Source: Phytoseiulus persimilis | Taxonomy: Eukaryota > Arthropoda > Arachnida > Mesostigmata > Phytoseiidae | NCBI GenBank assembly: GCA_037576195.1 | Contig: CM075102.1 | Coordinates: 12,582,745 to 12,646,744, forward strand | Length of the DNA stretch: 64,000 nucleotides | Direction of reading: 5' to 3' | Part shown: piece by piece, positions 26,301 to 41,300 of the stretch | How the letters are laid out: every line of letters begins with the position of its first letter | Position numbering within the stretch: the stretch's first letter is position 1 | Translations under genes and position numbers: made by a program | Notes under the pieces: generated by a model | Told to the model about the DNA's origin: nothing | Database searches by the model: none | The model's input: the letters and a program-made list of their open reading frames with translations, nothing else

Positions 26301-29300
26301 CGTAGGGTTTGAAACAATTTCCTCCGACAATGGGAACATATGTCAGCGATGTTGGTTTTCTTGATTGCCCTGCGCTCCGTTGTGGACAGTTGGAGATGTT
26401 TCCATCCGCAACAGATGAGTTTTTCATCGCGGTTTACTCCGCCCCTCCGATAACACATCTATGAGAGATTTCCTCTTCCCCCAGAGGCGCAGCTTTTCCC
26501 CGCTCACCGTTCGTCTCGCTCCCCTCGTCCCCCAGTTCGCCCGTCATCCCCCCCCCACTCGCGAATACCCTCCGCTCCGCTGTAGTTCCTCCCTGTAGAC
26601 AACGGAGTCCAATTGGCTCGTTGCTGCAATCTTGATCGATTTCGTAGCCGGTTGCCGAGGTAGCCGTCCCATATAGGAGAGGAATTTATATTTAGAGTTT
26701 CTTTCGTCTGGCAATCGCCAATTGCTCGATCGTGCGACCCCTCGGCCGCCTGTGAACCCCTACCCGAGTCCTCTTTGAATGATCCATCATCGCCACCCAA
26801 AACTAAGATTTAAATTTATGCCAATTTTCCCGAGCGGCAAGAACGACGAGAGAAAAAATCTCTAGCTTTTTCCCTTGAGGAAATGTCAGCTGCGGGCATG
26901 CCACGCAAGGAGCTCGGGCGAGGAGTCGCGTTGGTTTACTTTTGGAATTAACCTCGTCGACGGCCATAAGCTTCATCGGGATCATGAAGAAGTGAGCAGT
27001 CGCCATGGAAGCGAGGCGGAGAAGATTTAGCTGTAGTCCTTTCCTTGCCTCCAGACGCTTCAGCTCTCCCCCGAGACTACGGAAGGAAGTTCTCACAGCG
27101 GACTGGCGTATCCCGCAGTCCCTGGGTTCAAACTTCTTCTCCCCCGCCTTGACATCACTATTCCGTGCCATTTTTGCCCGAGCTTGAGCGAGCCATCGGT
27201 ACCACTCGAACTCGGTTTGAGTGTGGTCTACACTTGGTTACCACGGAGATGGTTTGAAAACACCGCATCTCAACCTCTCGACCCCGGGGTTCGGGGTTGA
27301 TGAGACGCTACGCTCCGTGTGCGTGGCGATGAAATAACGAATCCATGATTTCGAAACACAGACTCCCTGCAGTTGTTCCGGAACTGACGTTGGCAAACGA
27401 GCCGCTCAGGGTGGATGCGACTTTGGGCCGATCTTGCTGTTGAGGAGGAACATGGATTGAATTTTCGCTGTCGCGGACAACAGCGAGCGAGGAAGACTTC
27501 TATTTGTTGTCTTGAGCTAATGGTCTCGGCGTCCGTACTTCGAGCTGATAGACAAGGCGTCCGCCTATTAATCAGAGAGTGCATTAGGAGAATAAACAAC
27601 ATCCATCCTAACACATATGCCTACCCTGTTATGTCATATCTGTAGTATGATCAGGTGCCGGGAAGGGACTAATGCGTTGTGGGGGTACGACACCTGACTT
27701 GTCCGACAGACGAAGCACCAAACCAACAAAACAATTTTCTTCCTCAACCCCAAAAACACGAACAAGGACTCCACGCGAGGCCCACGGGGAGCATGCCTTC
27801 ATCCGGAGCACACCCCCTCCGAGTGGAAGCCTTTGATTTTCAGAAACGCTCATGAAGAACCTCATGAAGTCGCGCAAAGCGGCTATTTAGACAGTTTATG
27901 TTTGTGGTCTTCAAGATGCCGATCTTGTCGGTGTCGAGGGTTCATGTGGACGACTGGCTGTCAGCGTACTCCGCCCCCAGAGCCGCCGACAGATTCAAGT
28001 ACGACTCGAAACTGAATCGAGTGTCGGAGCCGGTGAGTGAGTGACTGACAAGTCACATAAGTGACGACATCCAGCCTCTTGACATCCCGTCCGCCCATGT
28101 CTAGCAGCCGCAGGGCTTCATCAGGCGAGCGAGCATAATATGGAAAAAAATGCCACAAGAGAACCCGCAAGTGGAACAGGTCGCCACGGAAAGGTATCGA
28201 TCTGTTGATGACAGACCGATGACATTTTCTTAAGATTCAAAATAAATAGGCTCGCCTGCTGACGGAAAGCAAGCGCAAAGAGGAGGGGAACGTTGCAAAT
28301 AGTAGCAAACAGACGCCGTAGCAGTGGATTGCGTCGCTAGATCAACAGATGGGTTCCTTGTTGGTTCGGCCGGAGTGGGCGAGGCTTAGATGGAGCATTG
28401 TCTTGATCCCTTTTTGTTTCCGCTGATCGCCGACAATGAACGAACACGATGGCATCGACGACGACGGTACTAAGCTGGCAACCGACCACGCCGACAGGAA
28501 CGGTGTCGTTTGGTAGAGTGGGTGGCCAACCCGTCTGCTGACCGCCGAGCGAGCCGTCTGGGAAACGTGTTGTGAATCCGGAGATTAGAGCCTCGGGATC
28601 TCATTCGGAAGACGATGGAAATTTCCCTCGATGTCAAACGCTCAAACCTTCCCGAGCTCTAGCGATGCGACCGCGTTTCTTGCAAGCGTTCGAGTAGCCA
28701 TCGTCGTGGTCGCAGCTAAGTGTACCGCTTGGTGGTTGCACGCTTTTAGCAAAGCGGTCTTCTGTCGGTCTGTTCGTCCGCTTGTGAGTCCTTCGGCTGC
28801 CTGTCGACCCGAGAGCTTTGGCTTCGTCTTTCTTTGGCACGCCACTTTCCAATCAGTAACTCGGCAAACTGACCACTTCTGCTTGTGTGCCACAGGAGCA
28901 GCGGCGGCGGCGGCAGCAACTTGTTCTGCAGTCGCGTCACTCACAAGCAAGTCTGCCTGCTTGCTTCGTTCGTTCCTTCGTTCGCTTGCTTGCTTGTCGG
29001 TTCCTTGCTTCGACGTTTGAGTTCCTCAGTCGCTTTTGCCGTTTCCAGTGGAAACGGATGGACGCGACGAAAAAAGACGAATTATTCCTTGTCTGCTTTT
29101 GATTCGGACTCGCTTCTTCGCTCTTTCGCCCGCCCGCCCGCCTGTCTCTCGTTCGCTGGCATCGTGAGCGAAGCTCCTGATGACGTCACCGTCGAGGTTA
29201 ACCGCTGCATGTGGTCGGCCTAGAATCTTCCCTTCGCCTTCCCATTCATTCTAAGACGTTGCATGGGATTCCAGCAGTGGGCAGGCGTGGATTGTACGCA

Positions 29301-32300
29301 TCTCGACTCGAACTCGCGCCGACACGAGCCGAAATTTCGTGACGAAGCCAAATTCGTGACGTTAATACTCAAATAGAAAAGTTCAAAGTCGAACCCGTGC
29401 CATGGTCCCTCCTGCTGCGCAGGACGTTGTCTCCATGATGCAGTGTTGGCAGTCTAGCCTCGAGGAGACGCTTTATGTTTGTCTCCCGTTTCCTGATCAT
29501 GGTTTTCATGGATTGGATGATTTCTGTATCTTGAGTAGTTCAGAACTCACAATGAACGAGCATGACGGCATTCATGACAAAGACGCGCGCCAGCTTCTGC
29601 CCGATCGATCCATTCAACGAACGATGGAACGATGCAATAAAACACGATAGCGCATTCATCAAATGGAAACTGTCGTACAGTTTCGAAATCGCGGTGAAGC
29701 CAGTGTCTGAGCTCCGAAAATCGGTTAATAGCGATCCGAGAGCGAGACTTTTCGGTTCTGGCTCGTGTTTTTTTCTGAATCTATTAAGGGAAGGAGCTCA
29801 GGTTTCATCTGCTGCTCTATCTGCATTCGGACTCCCACAACAGGTTGATCAAGCCTTGCCCGGATCGTTGTTTGGTATTCGTTCCACGTTCACCGGTTCG
29901 ATTCTAGCCGAGTGCTTGTAGGCGACTCACGTCAGGGTGATTCCCGTTCAGTGTGTGGCGGCTTTCGAGTCGCTGTGTGCTCCTAATGAAAAGCGAATGA
30001 AAGCGAGCATGATTAATGATCAGTGCGATGATTAACTCATTTACTCGTAACAGACGATACTGCTCATGAAAGTGAGCTGGTCCCGCTGTGAAGCCACTAC
30101 AACGGCAGCGGAGGGACGCCCCGGCAAACTAAACGGTATCATGGAAAAAGTTCCAAAGTTTCCAGGGGCTTCAGGGACGTTATGACGCCGCCGGTGCCTG
30201 CTGCTGTGTGGCGGAGAATGCAACTTGTATCGGAAGGACGACAGCTGGTAGGAGCTCTTGCAAGTGATCAGTTATCCGGATTCTACGAAAACAAAAAAAA
30301 AATCGGGCACACTCGCACAAAGAACTGTTAGTTCAGTAGCTTTCGGAAACGCGGACTTTTTGGCGATTTCTCGATAACTTCGCATGCCGGGAAAATAAGC
30401 GGCATTTTTTACAAATCAACCCGGTGACAAGGATAGATGACTGGACCGCCGGCCGGCTCACGGAGCTCTGCATTGTTCAGTCCAATGGGTTTGTGGGTCC
30501 ACCGGGCGCACCGATGAAAGTTGTTCCACGTTCCATCGAAACGATCGCCACGACCTTCGGGCATCTCATCAGGCGTATGACTTCGTCGCCGAATCTGACG
30601 GCGTCCCTCGAGCGTGTTCCAGTCGGAACTTATCACAGCTCAGAAAAGCTGAGCGGGCGTCTCTCCTCTAGCGAAATCGAAACGTTCCCCTCACCGATCG
30701 AAGCAGAAGGTTCCCTTCAAAAAAGGGACCAAGAGCCGGGTTTCGGATCCGAGGCCGCGATGATGGTCCAGGACGAGCTTCAACGGCCCCGGCGGCAAAG
30801 GATTCTATCTGGGGAAATCCTCTAGATCCCCCCGAGCGGATGCAATGGTGGAGGAATATTAGATGAAATCGGTGCCGGAGAATTATCCAGAGCAAAGAGG
30901 AGCTTGATGCAAATTGCATGTTGCCGCTTGCATCCATTCGAGCTGGCGGCGGGTGAAGCACTCTCTGGCTTTCTCTCGCCGTTCGATGCAGCCGCAGCGT
31001 TTCGAGAGAGCGCCGCCGGGAAGGAACGAGTCTAGCCAAGCAAGCGGCCGACCGACCGACCAACCAGCCCGCTCGCCTGCCTCCCTCCAGCAGGGATCGA
31101 ATCTCGTCATCGATCAATGTCAATACGTCGTCTACTCAATATCTGCGCGCCAGCCTCACGGGATCCGGAGAGCAGAGGGAGAATTGAGGACAAATTTGCA
31201 ACTCTTGCCTCCCTGTCGGCTAGCCTGCTTGCGTTTGCGTGCGTGCGTGCGGGCATGCGCCTATTCGCACCGCTGTTGGGCCTTGCACAATATAGAACTT
31301 ACCCTCGAGTCCAACTTCTCACTGTCGCTAAGAGTTCTCGGCCGTAGATGCCACCCCGCAACGACTAGCCTTTGACCCCAAAACCTCGGAACCCCGCGCT
31401 GCTCAATCACGGCGCACAGATATCGTTGGAATCGATTCCAGACCCCCGGAGTCGAGGACGGTGGCCCGAGTCGAAAGGAAGGAGAGCACGCTAGGTGTGG
31501 AACTTTCTCAAACGAGTGCAGTGCCGCTCAGAGCGCTGTTCAACGATGACGAGTGCACAAAAACAGCTGGAACTGGCTCTCTGTGTCGGCCCCATGGCGA
31601 TCATTCAAAGTGGACATTTCTCTCGCAGATCCGATCTTGGATCACACGGCCAACATCAAACACATTGCAGAGGAGGGGAAGCGAACGAAATTAGGCCAAA
31701 GCACATCTCGCCACCAGAGGCTCAATGTCAGCCAGCAGTTCGGGACGAAAAAAACGCAGGGAGAAGAGAGTCAGAGTTCGTTCCAACGGAATGCTTGGAA
31801 CTCGCTCGTCGCAGAGCCCGAAATCGGAGCCGGTCGACCGAGGACTCGAACCGAAAACGGAATCTCGTGCCAGAAGGGCCTTGGTGTTTGCCTGCAGCGA
31901 GCCTTGTCATCGTTGTCACCCTCGCTGGTATTGTTGGTAACGTGATGCGATTCCCATCGCCACAAGAAGGGCTCCCCGGCCGCCGGAAAGAGAGAATGGT
32001 ATTCCTCCGTTGTTTGCAACCACAATAGAATAACAAGCTCACTCAGTGTAGCCAACTACTTCTCTGGGTGTAAGCCCTCTGTCCGACAACCTCCGGCTCC
32101 CCTGCCCCTTTCCTCAGCGCTTCTCGGGCCAACGATATCCCTCAACGACGATCGCAGCCTTTGTGTCTTTGGGTGGTGCTCGCGAGGACAATGGCCAGGA
32201 AACGGGAGGAGAACAAGGATACCGCTCTTTAGGAGAAGCCGAGGCGGTCGCTGAAACTCCAGGAGGCTGGGCGGGGAATTTTTTCTTTTCGCTTTCGATG

Positions 32301-35300
32301 ATTGGACCCGCTCCCGCGGCCGTGTTGAGGTTGAAACGAGGATCATCCGCGGAGAGTGACTCGTTCGCTCCGACTTCATTCCGCGATTTACGCTTCGTGA
32401 TCGTCTCGACGCAGAATCGCGGCTCGCTCTTCGTCGGCAAAGTTGTCTCTCGAGCGATCCGATAATATTTCTGGACGAGCGGAACTTTCCCTCCTGCCGA
32501 TTGGATGCCGTTCTCGGCTTCGAAGTCTAGTTGAGCGGCGGCTCTGGGGTCGTGGGACTGGTCGCACACGATCGGATGCAACTTGTGAGAGGGAATTGAG
32601 TCCGCTTCTACGGCGACTCGGAGGCACCTCTGCCGAGTTTTCGCACAACTATCGGTGAAAATATAACAGGATTGTTTGATTGATCAGCTTTTCCCCCGGT
32701 CAGCTATGCACAACGACATTCTCGTTGGATTTGTCCGCTCCTCCCGCTGTCGATGGCGCGAGGTGCAGCGTGTCATGATGGGGAAGAAGCGGCCTTCGTC
32801 CGCTTCCTAGTTCGATGGCGGGGAAACCGGCTGAGAAACGAGAGAAAAAAATCAAACGTTTTCGTTGAGAGATGGTTACGGCCAACGACGACGACGACCA
32901 ACTACGAGGTTTAAGGAGAGGCCCCGTGTGCGGAGGTCCAAATATTTATGCCAACGCGGCCGAAGGCGCTGCCGACCGGCGTCCACGAATTCGGTCGACA
33001 CCCTGGGGAGTGGCGGAATCTGACCAGTTCCAAGACCGCCTCTTTTCTCGTGTTGCTCTTTCTTCTCCGTCGACGCTCCGTAATTATCGTTTCATTATTA
33101 CCATTATTGAATAGCCAGTTCGACAACGGCGATAGCCAGTGCCGCGGGCGAGCTGCGACTCGCGTGCTGCTCGTCTCGATCCCACTCGTTGGGAGTTCTT
33201 TCGCCCTGACGAAGATTTCGCGTCGGGCTGCCGTCGTGTCGGGTCGGAGCCGGTCGCAGTCGAGAAAATCGACTCAGGGGGGCTGGGGTCCCGAGCCGCG
33301 TCGAGTTGTCGGGAGCCGGAGTAGCGGGAACTGGGAAAACTCCTCCGACAGCTCCGGGTGCGCTAGCCCGGCGAGACGATGGTGTGGAAGGGCCGGAGAG
33401 GGGATTCCAGTTCCAGTGGTCAACGTTGAGCGATCGTCCGTCACGGTCCACTACGCGTGCTCGACTACATGCAGTACGGTCTCGAGCAGTCAGGCGGGCG
33501 GGCACACCAACCCACCCACAAGGCGAGCGACCGGGCGTCTGAGCGAGCATCCAACTAGGCGGGCAGCGCGGTGGAGCCACTCGACGCTAATTTTATGATG
33601 GATTCCGACCCGGTCACTCGGAACAGAAGCGAGGCAAACGCAACATACACTCTCACGATCGCCGCTAGCTTCACGCACAAACTCGCATCGTGCTTCCCTG
33701 ATCCGTTAGAGCGTTTTAGCTGTTTGTGCAGTGTCATCTCATCAACGCGGGCAAACATCGTATGCACGGAATCGATCCTAACGAGCCTAATACCCAGCCC
33801 GCCGGCTGGCATTCCACCTCGAATTTGCCAATTGTCGAGCGGGGCGACCGCGGTTCCGCCCTCGCCCGCCCGTTCGCCCGCTCGTTCGGAGAAGGAGGCG
33901 AATTAGCTCGATACATAAAAAAAAGTTGTTGCTATTCACGTCATTGTTGGCGCGCCGCTAGCGCCGACACCGGAGCTACACGCCCCATCGTGCAAGGCTG
34001 CGGCGGCGCGGAACGGGAAGCGCGTTGCACCGCAGGCGAAGTTTTCAAAGTCCTCCTCGTAATCTACGCTCTGACATCGAGTCTGGCTATCGGAGCGGGA
34101 TTCCAAGGAAGGTCTGCGGAAGGAGGAAAAAATCTATGGGGAAGCCCTCGGTGAGGACACGGGGTGTTCCACAACGAGAGATAGGAGATCGACGAGGGAA
34201 GACCGAGAGCGACGGTGGCCGGCATCATTTATTCATCGAGATCCTGTGATGGATTCCCTGTCTGAGCGGGCAGTGCTCAGAAAGCGGCGACGAAACCTTC
34301 CTGTCCCCTCTCGCCGCGAAAACAAATGAAAATTTCTCGCCGGCCCATTCGACTTCGGAGCGAGTCGTGTCATGCATGAATTCCAGATAAAGCTTGTCAT
34401 GCCCCAACTCGTTTCCTTCGGGAAGTTCTCCTGACGCTCCGACGCCAGCCGGGAAAATCCGCACCGGTGGAGGGCCGAGCAGCTCCACGTCGTCAGAGCG
34501 AGCCGAACAGCGTAACTTTGGGGAGAAATTAGAACGCGAGGAAAAAAATCCGATTCTCCCCCCGAGTTGCTCGCGAGTTTCTTGCGAGAACGCGTTGAAA
34601 GCTTGTTAGAGCTCTTTCGAGAAGGGCCAGACATCGCTTCAGGGTTGGTTGGGTGGGTGGGCGACGATGGGGTAAAAGTCGAATTAATTGGGGGAGTGCT
34701 TGCCGAGTGACTTTTGCTCCGAGGATCGTGGGTGGGGCCGATTACAAGGGTGAAGGATCACTTCGTTTTAAGGAGAACACCACCAGCCGTCTGAGCGGGC
34801 CGCCAGTCGGCCGGAGCCTGAAGGGTGAGATCATGCGAAAGGATAACAAGATTCCTCAACAGCCGCAAGATGGAACACCAGCCCTGATTAGAGCCAAATG
34901 AAATCACGACAATCAACCAACTGTCGTCCCTCGGCCCGTTGAGTGCTTCGACGCTGAAACTCAAGCGCGCCTACGTGTGCGCATTGACGGATAAATTCTC
35001 CGCAAGCGGCAACACGGATCGATCATGTCCGCAGATGGACGGCTCGGAACGGATCCGCCAAATCGCACGATTTCCGCTCGCTGTCCTTCGACAGTTCGAA
35101 CTTGCGGTGGCGGCGGCGGCGGGAACGGTTTTGGCAACCGATCGGATCTTGTCAGGCGGCGCTGATTTTCCTCGTCCTCATCGCACCGACTATCAACAAT
35201 ACCGAATGTCGATTCTCCGGATCGCGTCCGTTTCCGCAGCGTGATCTCGGTTCGGGCGCCATTCAATTCGAGCTGTATTGGTCTTATCGTGCCATTAGGC

Positions 35301-38300
35301 GCCGAGACGGGCGGTATCGGCTCCGAGGCAAGAGCTTGATGGGGTTATAATGGGCGGGGTGTCGAAAGCAACAGGGTGTGCGCCTTCCCCGCTCTGAGCG
35401 GTCGGCATCGCAAGCCGGCCTCATGCACTCTTCTACATCGGAGTGGCTATTTTGTGCTCGAGGCTTCCTCGTCGAGCATAACGAGGAATTTATCTCATCA
35501 GATGGCTTTCGAGTGCTGTCCGCTCGGAAAAAACGCCGACGTTCTCTGCGACCGCAGGACGCGGACTGCTCGCCGCCTGAGCCCCGGGCCTGTTCACAGC
35601 TATGACGGCCATGGGACGACGGGCTGGGGTCGAGTTCCCCACTGGCGACGAGCTGGTGGTTGATGATCACTTGTAGATAATCCCACCATCCAAGAGACGC
35701 ATCCAAGTTGGCGACCACCCCGAGCGGTGATTCACCTCAGCTTAGATACTCGTTCGGCTGGTGACTGCCCGGACCCGCCCGGATGCCCCTCGTCGACCAG
35801 TTGCTCCTCTCTGTCCGCGACCGGGCGCGCGTGCAGCGGGGCTCGCGCGTTTCGCGAGTGGAGTTTCGCGGTGAAAAATTCATCCAGCATTATGTGCGCC
35901 TATCCGCCGCACCAACACCGAATATTCACGAGCGGGATCAGGCCCGTACAATCAGACAGTCGTGGGGAGACAGCCGCAGCTCGGAAGGCTCGGAGGCCTT
36001 GGGCCTCTCGTTGTCGTCATCGTCGTCGCAGCAGCCGCCGCCGTAACCCACGCCAGAGAGCCAGCCCGCCCAAAATATCTCCGCATTTCCCTGCTCGATG
36101 AATGACGAGCTCCTCGTGCTCGTGCAGCTCTTTCTCGTCTTTCCTCCGATTTCCTCGGCCTCAGACTTTCTGGTCGAGTCCGAAGCTCCGCGGAACTCCC
36201 GCGTGCGGACGTTCGGAACCTCTTGTCCACTAGGTGGACTACCAGGGGTGTAGATATGGAACCGCCGTTTTGTTTCGGACTCCGTCGAGAACTCAGGCGA
36301 TCCGGCGGAACCGGAGGAGACCGAACGGGGATGATGTGATGAGTGTCAGAAGCCGTTCGATGCGGCGTCGGCAGAAATAGATACTTCGATTCTAGTGCTG
36401 GGATCGATGGACCTGATCTTACAACTGTGATGCTGGTGTGTAAAAGCTGTTTCTGGTTGCGGTGATATCGTCGTCGTCGCCGGCGTTGCCTCTGCTGCTG
36501 ATGAGGCGGTAGCCGCCGCGTCAAGTGAAATTCAAGTGGTGGATCCAATACGGGAGAGGAAAACGCCATGATGAACTCGGCGTAGATGACGGCAGCGGCT
36601 TTAATTGGCCGCCGCATTCGTTCAGTTAGCTCGCTCGGTCTTCTTCGGATAGCAGCCAGAGAGCTCGCTGACTGACTGACTGCCTGCCTTCCTGCGTCGA
36701 CCGAATGGCTGCGAGCGAGCGAACCATCCAGCTAGCCAAGCTGGCTGGCTGGTCTCTCTTGTACGAAGCTCGGGGTGACAGGCAAGACCGATCACCTCGC
36801 CAGCAGCCGCTCGCCTCGCAGCCATTTGGACCAGCCGACCGAGCAAGCAAGCGAGCGAGCGATCTACAGAAACACAGACCGACGACCGTCCGACGAACAG
36901 ACGGATCGACCGACCGACCGGCCGGCCGACCGACCGACCGTCGGTTCAGTCCGCAGAGGTAGAATCGCTCGAACGGAGTCCCCCGTATAGAAACATTTCC
37001 CTGCGCCGTATCAAGCGCGCGCGCGCAGAAACACTTCCACGTCGGTTCGGAAAACCGCGCCAGTCTGACGAAGACCGTTCTCGCGCACAGCCGACCGCCG
37101 CCTCGAACGCTCGACCTCGGCCTGGGAGAGTTTTCGGCGCAGAAGCAGTGCGCGCCACCACGTCCTCATGAACCCTCGAACATCCAATACGGATGAATAC
37201 TAATAGTTGCACGCGCGATCAATCAAGCCACCACTGACACCTGGAAGGTCGCTCGACTGTCCGTCGGTCGACGAATGAGACTTTCTTGGCGAACGTCGGT
37301 CCGCTGCCGTGACCACCGCCGCGGCGAAGTCGGAAAGCGAGTGCGCCACGATTCGAAGCGGGCACGAGAAACGAGCGCCTTCCCAACCGGTTCCCGACCA
37401 AATCGTAACGCATGGCTCTCGATTCGGTCGCCTCGGCGCTGGCGGAACGCGACAAAATCGTGACACGGCACTGGTCTCGACACCGAGTTGCGACCCGCTT
37501 CTAGAAGTTTGGCTCATTTTTTTTGAGAATGACAAGTTTTCGGAAAGCGTCGCGGCTCCAAAGACGACTAGGGACCGGGAATTGTGCGTCCGTTGAAATC
37601 CGATTCCTCTGCCTCGACGGCGGTATGATGATCGATTCCTTCCTTGTATCTCCCGATTCTCTTTCATGATGTTTTGTCCCGTCTGCCGCCAGCGAGCTTT
37701 CCCCGGCTCTGTTGCGGACGGAGATCTCGTTGTTCGGTTTGGCGGTGATTTCACTGTTGATTAAGCGCGTCAACTAGCGGTTAACCAACTTTAATAAGCA
37801 TCGAATTCCCGGGCCGAAACCCGAATCCCCCCGCCCCTCCTCCTCGGAGATCGACCGAGTCTGAATCAGTGGAAAATTCACTGTATTAGATTCGCTGGAA
37901 TCCATTTCCCGGCTCTCGTGCGCTCCGAAATCCGACACCTCCAGGGTCGATTCGAGCGATGAATCGAAAACGGAAAAGGGTTGAATTCAGCTCGAGTCCG
38001 ATCCGGAAACTGCGGCGGTGGGGGTCCGTCCCCAGAGCATCCTGAAAGTTCGAATTCCGAGACCAGCCCGCTCGACGAGTTTTTCGTACCGTCAATCACC
38101 TACGCTCCATGAGAGCTCAAGTCGGATTTGAGAGTTGAAAGCCGCTGGAGAGCCGCGCCATAAAGAAAATTACTGATGACACAAACAGCCGGTGAAAGCG
38201 AAAAAAAAAACACATCCACGGTGTTTATTTCGAGATGAGGGGTCCGAAACCGTCGCTCCATATTTCGAAGCAATAAATCATATCACAGCGGTAATTTTCA

Positions 38301-41300
38301 GTCCTCGTAGATCTGTATGTGAAGTGTCGGTCGTGCTGTCTGCGGTGGCTGCTGCATGTCGGACTTTGATGACTCTATTCCGTCGAGCGCCGTAATGGGA
38401 CGACTGTCGGGATTCGAAAGCAAGCTGAAACGCGACGACGGCTGGATGGGAACGCGAACGAAACTTGGGACAGACCCCTGCGGCAGACGGCGGCCCATCA
38501 ATGTCGCGCAGAATCAATCCCAACCGAGAGATCTTGGTGGCGGCGGTCGGGGCTGTTCTTCGCTGCAAAAGCGGTAGTGACAGAAGTAGTAGTAGTAGTA
38601 GTAGTAGAACCAGTAGTAGGAGCAGGTCCTCCGTACCGGGTGTCACCAAAGCGTAGTGTGTTCACAACATCTCGCTTGCCGCCACACACTCGTATTCGTT
38701 CGTTCGCCCGCCATTCGTTCACTCAATAGACGACGATCCATAGTAATGTATTCGAAGACACACTCGAACAGCCTGCCGACGCGGCTGCGCAGCCGTCACC
38801 GAGCAGATCGAAGCGATCAATGCGGACCGGTGGGAGATCTTACACAAGTTCCAGCAATCCTTGAACACGTTGGATAGAACGCTCTCCCCACCGCCGACTC
38901 CTGACCCGAGTCGACGTTGAACCCCACCGACAGGTTTGACCCGATTCTGTTTTGCCCCGTCTCTCGCCGTTTCGCTATCACCGCCACAACAAAAGGGCCA
39001 CAACTCCGAGAAAATGTTGTTTCGATGGCGAGCGAGGCCGCGACCGCACGGCGGGCTGCTCTTAGGCGACGCAACGAGTTTCGCATCCAAGGCCACGTGG
39101 TTTTCTGCCAAACAAACATTTGGCCCTGCGTTCGTTCGAACGGAATCCCCGCGGACGATTCCGCACGGAGTCCCGGGACGGTTTTCCGCTCGGGAGCCAA
39201 AACGACGGTGTTCGCAGCGGAGCAAAGCGATGACCCCAGCGGGAAGGGATACATCACGAATCGGTCGCCGTCTAGCGAACTGGATCCTTGACGGACGCAA
39301 CGTCGCTTGGGAGCGGCGCCCTCCCCGTGGGCGAAGTTTAATTACAGTGGAAAATGACGAACCACGAATTGGCGTGAAAAATGGGAGGATAACGCGCAGC
39401 TCTCAGCCGTCGTGTCTCATTGCCGATACGACTGTACGAATGCTTCGATGTACCGCCCTCAGCCGCGGAGGGAATCCACAAGAGTTGTGGCGTGTTGGCG
39501 AGCTGACCATCGGGGTCATACGTTCAGCCGTCGATCGCTATCCCGGATCCATTATGCAGAGGGTCACAGCGCAACTTCGGCCGCATGTTCCCGCATCTCG
39601 ATTTCGCATTCGCGTGGCCCAGACGAGGAAGGAGAACGTCGGACACGCGGTCCCGCTCTGCCCGACGTAAAATTCCCTCTTCCGACGCCGCCGTCGAGCG
39701 CCCATCGTCTCGCGACGGAGAAAAGAAGAAACCGGGAGCTAAAACGCGTTAAATCGAAGCTCCGCTCGGACTTTGACAACAATGCGCGCAAAGCCTCCGA
39801 GCGAAATGTTAACGGGGCACCCGAAGAGTTCATCCGTCGGTTTGGTTGCTCGCTCGCTGATCCCATGTTAACGTTCAGCTCGCGACCGAGAGCTTCTTCT
39901 CGCAGCAGTGGGCGATGACATCGCAGCGATCCAAATCAACAGATTTCGATTTCCATAATCTTCATGTTGCTCCTCGTCGTCGGCTGCGCAGCGGCAGTCA
40001 CCCAGCGAGTCAGTAGTCCGACAACCGAAACTCCGACAGGAGAGCGACACAGCGTTCTGAGCTGCGTCGGTCTCTGGGGAGTGTTCGGTCATGCTGGTGC
40101 CATCGAAAGTCAGAAGAAGAACAAGTGGACATATGTACGCTTTCAATGCATGCAAGCAGCCGGATAGCGAACAATCCACCCGTAGATCAGAAGCTCGCGC
40201 CGACGATCTCGTAGTTTTGTGCCGTCGATTTTCTCGCCTCGGAATTCCACTGGAGAGTCCGCTCTAAGCCCGGATGCGATCCGTCCCGGAATATTCGAAG
40301 GAAAGACCGAGGAGAGTTCTGCCAAGCATGAGCAACGTTCTCGTCCTGGACCCGCGCCGTGACTCCTCGAGTCGGCACCTAGTACGAACGGTCGAGAGCA
40401 CGGTTCCCGCTCAGAATCACTGAACTCTGAACACTCATGTCTGAGTCAAAGAGGGAGTTTAGACTTGTTCGAATGTATCGTTAAAACTGAGCAGAAGGTT
40501 GTGACGGAAGAGTAATTGTTGCCGGCCCAACGATTACGGCTAGTGCACTGAGTACTGCTGGTCGGCTTTGTTGGGGTCCTGTTGGATGTTGCTGGCTGTA
40601 TCTATGGAGTGAGACGACAAGGGCCTCGGCGACGGATTTTGAGTTAAATTAAGCGGAAAATATGAAAGTCAAAAAATTGTGAATTGCCCGCCGCGAGCCG
40701 GCCGGCCGTCGGTCGGCCTAACCCGCCGTCATGAACACGAAGTGAACCGCCGAACCAGCGGCCGTTGACATAGATGGCTGTGCAGAAAACTCGAAAGTGT
40801 GTCCAACGGAAACGAAGTTCGTCCTGGCCGCCGGTTTATCGCCCAGGATCGAATATTTCAGCCCGGGAACAGCCGAAGTGATCTAGTTCTCGGAGGACTC
40901 GAAGATCTAGATGATGCGGAGGAACGAGCAGGCAGACGAAACAAAGATCAGAAAATACTCGACGACGAAATTTGTGCGGACTTGTGCGCGATTTTTCGAC
41001 GAGATTCCCCACATCTTGTCAGCACCAGAGCGGATTAGCCGCGCAGCGGATCGAAGAGACGACAGCGACGTCATCGTAGCTGACAAACCCACTGGAGCTT
41101 TTCCCGTGCCGTCCAGTGTGGTAACGTCGAGTATCAACTGAAACCCCACAGGGACATCATACAGAGGGGACATCTTAATCCTATTTTGCTCTGAATCTTT
41201 CCTGAAGCAACTCCAGAGTCCCTAAAGCGAGAAGAGGGTGGTCGAGGCTGAATTGAAACAAGCATCTTCGGAGGAAGTGGTCACCAACTTCCTTGCGAAA

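Noticed and set aside
28631-29020. Apparent multi-span membrane ORF in labial intron 1
   Set aside because: The hydrophobic, Ala-rich text arises from GCG triplets and TTGC/TTCG tetranucleotide tracts rather than from a protein.
38936-39670. 244-codon + strand frame in labial intron 1
   Set aside because: Arg-rich, with no recognisable motif and comparable open frames on the opposite strand. Best explained by low stop density in G+C-rich DNA.
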